Shown one piece after another: positions 6,571 through 11,476 of a DNA stretch of 11,476 nucleotides. Each line of letters starts with the position of its first letter. The first letter of the stretch is position 1. The notes under the pieces were generated by a model. It was not told where the DNA came from, made no database searches, and worked only from the letters and a program-made list of their open reading frames with translations. This DNA comes from an uncultured Collinsella sp. (lineage in GTDB: Bacteria > Actinomycetota > Coriobacteriia > Coriobacteriales > Coriobacteriaceae): positions 1 to 11,476 of the forward strand of contig URBA01000025.1 in the NCBI GenBank assembly GCA_900545905.1. Direction: 5' to 3'. Position numbers and translations under genes: made by a program.

Positions 6571-7581
6571 CTACGCGGTTTTACCCTCAATGAGTTCAAC
6601 GGGGAGCTTGATATTCGATTCGGGCTTTTCGCCGTTAATAAGAGCAATGATGGATTGCGCCGCGAGCTCTCCGATGCGATCGATATCTTGGCGAACGGTT
6701 GTTAAGTCAGGCATAAACGTCATAGTGCGGCGGGCACCATCCGCGCCCACGACCTTAATATCGCCCGGAGCGCTCAAGCCGCGCTGCTTCATCACGTTAA
6801 GACAGATAGCCGCCATCGTGTCGTCTCCCGCAAAGATGCCGTCAATATCGGGGTTCTCATCGAGGATCTTCGCAACGACCGCGCTCTTTTCGTCGTCGGG
6901 CTTAACGAACTCGACCTCACGGACAAGCGCGGGCAAACCGGCCTGCTCAACAACATCGAGGTAGGCATCGGTACGCTTATTGGCAGGCATGCGCATGCGG
7001 CTATTGCTGCGCAGGCACAGGATGCGCGAACACCCGTCATCGATCAGGCGACGCGTGGCAAGTTCGCCGATACTATAGCTGTCGCTCGCAATCTGAACAG
7101 AGGCCTCGCCAAGGTCGCAGTCGATACCAACCAGACTCAAACCCATCTCGGCATACGCCTCGGCACCGATATTAAGCGAGTTGACGATGACGCCATCAAC
7201 CATATTGCGTCGAAGCATGTCGATATAAGAGCGCTCAAGCTCGGGTCGATTGGCGCTATTGCACAGCAGCATCTTAAAACCGTTTTCGGCCAGGGTATGC
7301 TCAATGACTTGAACCACTTGGGCATGAAACGGACTGCTGACATAGGGGACGATCATACCGATAAGATTCAGGCGACCGTTGAGCATGGCACGGGCGATAT
7401 CGTTGGGCGTATAGTTGATGCGCTCCATCGCGGCATGGACCTTATCGCGGGTCTCTTGGCTAATATAGCCGCGATTATTAAGCACGCGAGATACCGTAGT
7501 AGGCGAAACCCCCGCCACCGCCGCAACTTCCTTGATGCCAGGCTTAGCCGTATCCTTAGAACGAGCACTCTCGCGAGCCAT
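6571..7581 (-). CDS. LacI-family transcriptional repressor of the sugar operon
   Basis: The protein has 336 residues. The N-terminal helix-turn-helix is at about 16-35 (IKEVAAVAGVSPTTVSRVLN), followed by the hinge region YTPNDIARAMLNGR and a periplasmic-binding-protein-like sugar-sensing domain that begins at LIGMIVPYVSSPFHA. The C-terminal part carries GIFAGDDTMAAICLNVMKQRG and DLTTVRQDIDRIGELA, standard for the family. ATG 7581 is preferred because GGGGGAGG stands about six bases before it; the open frame to 7602 would have no ribosome binding site. The gene is upstream of and in line with the GH32/PTS operon with no strong terminator between, and operator-like sites flank both. A ScrR-type repressor responding to a sucrose- or fructose-derived sugar is the best reading; the effector is inferred. 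Confidence 0.93.
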   Translation of the reverse strand: MARESARSKDTAKPGIKEVAAVAGVSPTTVSRVLNNRGYISQETRDKVHAAMERINYTPNDIARAMLNGRLNLIGMIVPYVSSPFHAQVVQVIEHTLAENGFKMLLCNSANRPELERSYIDMLRRNMVDGVIVNSLNIGAEAYAEMGLSLVGIDCDLGEASVQIASDSYSIGELATRRLIDDGCSRILCLRSNSRMRMPANKRTDAYLDVVEQAGLPALVREVEFVKPDDEKSAVVAKILDENPDIDGIFAGDDTMAAICLNVMKQRGLSAPGDIKVVGADGARRTMTFMPDLTTVRQDIDRIGELAAQSIIALINGEKPESNIKLPVELIEGKTA

Positions 7582-7600
7582 AGCACCCTCCCCCATCAAC

Positions 7601-7617
7601 ATGTCATACGTTTACAT
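7601..7617 (+). promoter_or_regulatory. Operator-like site at the start of the repressor gene
   Basis: ATGTCATACGTTTACAT shares ATGTCA-N-ACGTTT-N-CA with the operator at 6452-6467, and its outer four bases are complementary. It lies 20 bases upstream of the repressor start codon, over a possible -10 (TATGTA on the minus strand, with TTGTTG 16 bases before it). This position fits autorepression. Confidence 0.45.
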
Positions 7618-7705
7618 ACGAACAAAGCATACCCCAACAAGAGCGGGAAGACGGTAACAGTACAAGTAAGTAAACGACTCATCCAAATAATTAGGAGAGT
7701 TCCGC

Positions 7706-7888
7706 CTAAAGGGTGACTCCAAAGGACCCCACATGGCCGGTTTTGGGTTATTTTCCAAAACATCCCGCAGGACGCAAAGAGGCTCCGCCGCGCAACGCGC
7801 GCAGCGGAGCCTCTTTGCATGTCCGAGGACGTTTTGGGAAATAACCCAAAACCGGCCCCAGTAATCCTACAGGAGTTGAACCCTTTAG
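7706..7888 (-). repeat. 183-base nested inverted repeat with terminator core after the split PFL genes
   Basis: Three pairs of arms are nested. The core is a perfect 15-bp stem (7774-7788 with 7804-7818) extended by five more pairs. The middle arms are 27 bases long with one mismatch (7735-7761 with 7831-7857) and share exactly the same centre. The outermost arms are a perfect 9 bp (CTAAAGGGT 7706-7714 with 7880-7888) and include the stop codon of the small gene. Each middle arm also folds on itself (GTTTTGG/CCAAAAC on the left, GTTTTGGG/CCCAAAAC on the right). On the minus strand the core ends in CCTCTTTGC, so it probably terminates the PFL operon. The outer arms go far beyond a normal terminator. 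No gene lies in 7582-7884. Confidence 0.75.
7774..7818 (-). terminator. Terminator hairpin of the PFL operon
   Basis: This is the perfect 15-bp core of the larger inverted repeat, with an inner CGCGC/GCGCG extension, a 2-base bulge and a 3-base loop. On the minus strand it ends in TCTTTGC. It lies 67 bases past the stop of the small glycyl-radical gene and before the repressor gene. The structure is symmetric and could work in both directions, although no plus-strand gene needs it. Confidence 0.7.
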
Positions 7889-8136
7889 AACTTGTCGTGG
7901 AAGGTACGCGAAATGACCTCGTCCTGCTGCTCCTTGGTGAGCGTGTGGAAGTTCACGGCATAGCCGGAAACGCGGATGGTCAGCTGCGGGTACTTCTCGG
8001 GGTGAGCCTGAGCATCGAGCAACGTCTCACGGTTGAAGACGTTGATGTTCAGGTGATGGCCACCCTTCTCGGCGTAAGCGTCGAGCATGTGGACCAGGTT
8101 ATCGGCCTGAGTCTCGGAAACTTCAGAAACCTTCAT
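7885..8136 (-). CDS. grcA: Stand-alone glycyl-radical domain protein (GrcA/YfiD-like; C-terminal part of split PFL)
   Basis: The 83-residue protein is essentially the C-terminal glycyl-radical domain of PFL. It contains GGHHLNINVFNRETLLDA (25-42), PEKYPQLTIRVSGYAV (46-61) with the radical-bearing G58, and LTKEQQDEVISRTF near the end, all matching the end of E. coli PFL. In E. coli, GrcA/YfiD replaces a PFL C-terminus lost to oxygen cleavage. Here the adjacent PFL gene has no such domain, so this protein is probably an obligate subunit, not a spare part. It has its own start (ATG 8136) with a strong ribosome binding site (AAGGAGA, spacer about 8) and begins 85 bases after the core gene ends. 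The first 12 residues are not PFL-like and may serve docking. PflA should act on G58. Confidence 0.93.
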   Translation of the reverse strand: MKVSEVSETQADNLVHMLDAYAEKGGHHLNINVFNRETLLDAQAHPEKYPQLTIRVSGYAVNFHTLTKEQQDEVISRTFHDKF

Positions 8137-8159
8137 AATGTGTCTCCTTCGATTAATAG

Positions 8160-8179
8160 GCGCCGGCCGAAACCGGCGC
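8160..8179 (-). promoter_or_regulatory. G+C-rich hairpin in front of the glycyl-radical gene
   Basis: GCGCCGG (8160-8166) and CCGGCGC (8173-8179) form a perfect 7-bp stem with a 6-base loop. No T-run follows on the minus strand, so it is not a good terminator. It ends nine bases before the ribosome binding site of the small gene and could stabilise or process the message there. Confidence 0.5.
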
Positions 8180-8195
8180 GCTAATCAGTAATCGT

Positions 8196-8220
8196 TATTG
8201 TTAGTATAGCACTAACAATA
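8196..8220 (-). promoter_or_regulatory. Inverted repeat with embedded extended -10 after pflB
   Basis: TATTGTTAGT (8196-8205) and ACTAACAATA (8211-8220) form a perfect 10-bp inverted repeat with a 5-base spacer, one base past the pflB stop codon. On the minus strand its centre reads TGCTATACT (8203-8211), an extended -10 motif; no matching -35 is seen. It may be an RNA hairpin at the end of the pflB message, a promoter-operator for the small gene, or both. Confidence 0.45.
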
Positions 8221-8221
8221 G

Positions 8222-10273
<2,052 letters not shown>

Positions 10274-10394
10274 TGTGTAACCACGCTCCTAGTTACGTGT
10301 AATGCGGCGCTCTCTCACACCGCTGCTTATTGAATTCTTGAATGTTCGGCTTGCACTACCGGCTTCTTCCGTTCTTCACCACACGTTGGTGTAG

Positions 10395-10409
10395 GGAAAA
10401 CGTTTATCC
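10395..10409 (-). promoter_or_regulatory. LacI/CcpA-type operator in the pflB leader
   Basis: On the minus strand GGATAAACGTTTTCC shares the ten bases AAACGTTTTC with the operator of the sugar operon at 6458-6467 and has complementary ends (GGA/TCC). It also resembles catabolite-response elements. It lies about 95 bases downstream of the candidate pflB promoter, where a bound repressor could act as a roadblock. Confidence 0.4.
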
Positions 10410-10502
10410 ACCTTGGAACTACAACCCAAAACCCAAGATTTCACCCGTTTGAGAAGGATAACATAGCGACCCTCTCCATCTGGGCTGTTATATGTTTCTT
10501 TT

Positions 10503-10530
10503 TTTATATCATAAGGGCGTTTTTTACAAA
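10503..10530 (-). promoter_or_regulatory. Candidate promoter of the split PFL operon
   Basis: On the minus strand TTTGTA (10525-10530) is followed after 16 bases by TATAAA (10503-10508), in the only strongly A+T-rich stretch between kdgT and pflB. The match is moderate and a start nearer the gene is not excluded. Confidence 0.4.
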
Positions 10531-10668
10531 CCCGCAGGAAATGCGAGCGCGAACAACTACCGTTCACCGATTTGTATGTTATTTTTCCTTGCCTTTGTAC
10601 GACCTTCGCTCTAGCTGTTATGCCAGCTTTAGCAGGGTAAAGTGTCCCAGAGACCCTACAGAAACTGC

Positions 10669-10700
10669 AGGGCGGCCGCGGGATCCCCCGTGGCCGCCCT
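10669..10700 (-). terminator. Terminator hairpin after kdgT
   Basis: AGGGCGGCC (10669-10677) pairs perfectly with GGCCGCCCT (10692-10700); after one G/T position, CGGG (10679-10682) pairs with CCCG (10687-10690) around a 4-base loop. It stands 39 bases past the kdgT stop on the minus strand. The following U-run is poor (TGCAGTTTCTG), typical of G+C-rich actinobacteria. It separates kdgT from the PFL operon. Confidence 0.65.
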
Positions 10701-10739
10701 GTGGCGTAGCTAGTTTTTAGCTTTGATTGCCGCTTGGCA

Positions 10740-11451
10740 TTAGGCGGCTGCGGCGGCCTTGCCGGTCGTTGCCTTGCTATCGCCGTTGCCCTGGCTCTCA
10801 AAATGCTTGTAGCACCAGCTGGTGACCAGCGGGGTCAAAATAGCCGTCACGATTGCGCAGGCAGCAACCTGTGCCGTAGCCGTCGCGAGCACGGCGCCAC
10901 CGTACATGGCCCCATTGACGCTTGCCATGGCAGCAGGCGTGGCCACATTGGCTCCGGCGCAGCTCGAAATGGCCGCACCTGCGACACCCGTACCGCCCGT
11001 GAGCTTATCGACCGCGATGACGGGAATTGCAAAGACCACCGAGCAGATCACGCCGAGCAGGATGCCGGGAAGACCGCCGTTGATAAGCTGGCCAAAAGTC
11101 ATGGTCGAGCCCATAGCAAAGAAGACGAGCACGATGATGGCGGAAAGTGCCGGTGCCATCATCTTCTTAAAGCTGGGGAACAGGTTGCCCAGGATAATGC
11201 CGACGACGATCGGCAGGATGGCGCCCACGAGCGACCAGCCGATCGGAGCCTGGCCGGCAGCGCCAAGGACAATCATCGTGACCGGAGGGCCGACAACCAG
11301 CGTGGTGATGGCGACGGCGCCACGCTCGGCCTCGTTGCCCATGGTGCCCATCAGTCCAGCGTACATAGCGTTGTTGGCACCCGTGCAAGCCGCCAGCATC
11401 ACCATTGCAGAAATGCCAAACAAGTTGTCGTTGAACACATAAAGGATGAGC
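10740..11451 (-). CDS. kdgT: 2-keto-3-deoxygluconate permease family transporter, N-terminally truncated by contig end
   Basis: This is a multi-pass inner-membrane transporter of the KdgT family, proton symporters that take up 2-keto-3-deoxygluconate, a product of pectin and uronate breakdown. The 236 visible residues are almost entirely hydrophobic segments, with family-like stretches such as ISAMVMLAACTGANNAMYAG, GPPVTMIVLGAAG and LPIVVGIILGNLFPSFKKMMAP. About 80-100 N-terminal residues are missing because the contig ends in adapter at 11452; the GTG at 11438 is an internal valine codon, since the frame stays open through 11451. The C-terminus ends in a short alanine-rich tail (TTGKAAAAA). 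No other uronate gene is in the window, so the substrate is a family-level call. It is probably not cotranscribed with pflB, as a terminator and more than 450 bases lie between. Confidence 0.85.
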
Positions 11452-11476
11452 CTGTCTCTTATACAGATCTCCGAGC
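11452..11476 (+). other. Nextera adapter, reverse complement (synthetic)
   Basis: CTGTCTCTTATACA followed by ATCTCCGAGC is the reverse complement of the Tn5 mosaic end plus the read-2 adapter. One base differs (G at 11466 where C is expected), probably a read error. Both contig ends therefore carry the i7-side adapter, and genomic sequence ends at 11451. Confidence 0.97.

Larger units (their letters stand above)
10274..10668. other. Long noncoding region and leader upstream of pflB
   Basis: No convincing gene lies here. The A+T-rich part around 10495-10530 holds the best promoter candidate and 10395-10409 an operator-like site; from the promoter to the ATG the leader is about 220 bases. I see no known riboswitch. 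An open minus-strand frame (10376-10801) runs through the kdgT terminator and into kdgT in another frame; its composition is not protein-like. Confidence 0.6.

Noticed and set aside
10423..10433. AACCCAAAACC in the pflB leader, matching part of the inverted repeat at 7735-7857
   Set aside because: Only 11 bases without the rest of the arm; chance or a very weak link.
10665..10690. Clustered PstI, NotI, SacII and BamHI sites that look like a cloning polylinker
   Set aside because: The bases are fully explained by the symmetric arms of the kdgT terminator hairpin, and the surrounding sequence is genomic; vector contamination is not needed, although adapters elsewhere made it worth checking.
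10376..10801. A 141-codon minus-strand frame between pflB and kdgT
   Set aside because: It overlaps the end of kdgT in another frame, runs through the kdgT terminator and the pfl promoter, and has no protein-like character.

Overview
The window looks like a contig from a gut Coriobacteriia actinobacterium, most like Collinsella. This rests on the G+C-rich codon use, a PTS-based sucrose locus next to pyruvate formate-lyase (PFL) fermentation genes, and the character of the proteins; no rRNA or marker gene is present to settle it. Both ends are synthetic: bases 1-48 and 11452-11476 are Nextera (Tn5) library adapter, so only 49-11451 is biological and the terminal genes are cut by the contig ends.

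All nine recognisable genes lie on the minus strand. In transcription order (high to low coordinate) they are: a KdgT-type permease lacking its N-terminus (10740-11451); a PFL core protein (8222-10273); a small separate protein carrying the PFL glycyl-radical domain (7885-8136); a LacI-family repressor (6571-7581); a divergent GH32-like hydrolase (5004-6386); a sucrose-type PTS EIIBC (3507-4958); a canonical GH32 sucrose-6-phosphate hydrolase (1963-3405); a DegV-family fatty-acid-binding protein (832-1686); and the PFL-activating radical SAM enzyme, cut at its C-terminus (49-645).

The two halves of the window fit one physiology. A phosphotransferase system imports and phosphorylates sucrose or a related fructoside, GH32 enzymes cleave the phosphorylated sugar, and the hexose phosphates feed glycolysis. 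PFL, activated by PflA, then turns pyruvate into acetyl-CoA and formate. LacI-type operator repeats sit in the promoter of the sugar operon and at the start of the repressor gene, and a related site lies in the long leader of the PFL operon, so sugar supply and fermentation may share control.

The most striking feature is that PFL is split into two polypeptides. The 683-residue protein has the Cys-Cys active site but ends where the glycyl-radical domain should begin. That domain is encoded as an 83-residue protein with its own strong ribosome binding site. The 85-base gap contains two perfect hairpins, one enclosing an extended -10 promoter motif, and the small gene is followed by a 183-base nested inverted repeat. 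This is a clean gene split, not a frameshift.
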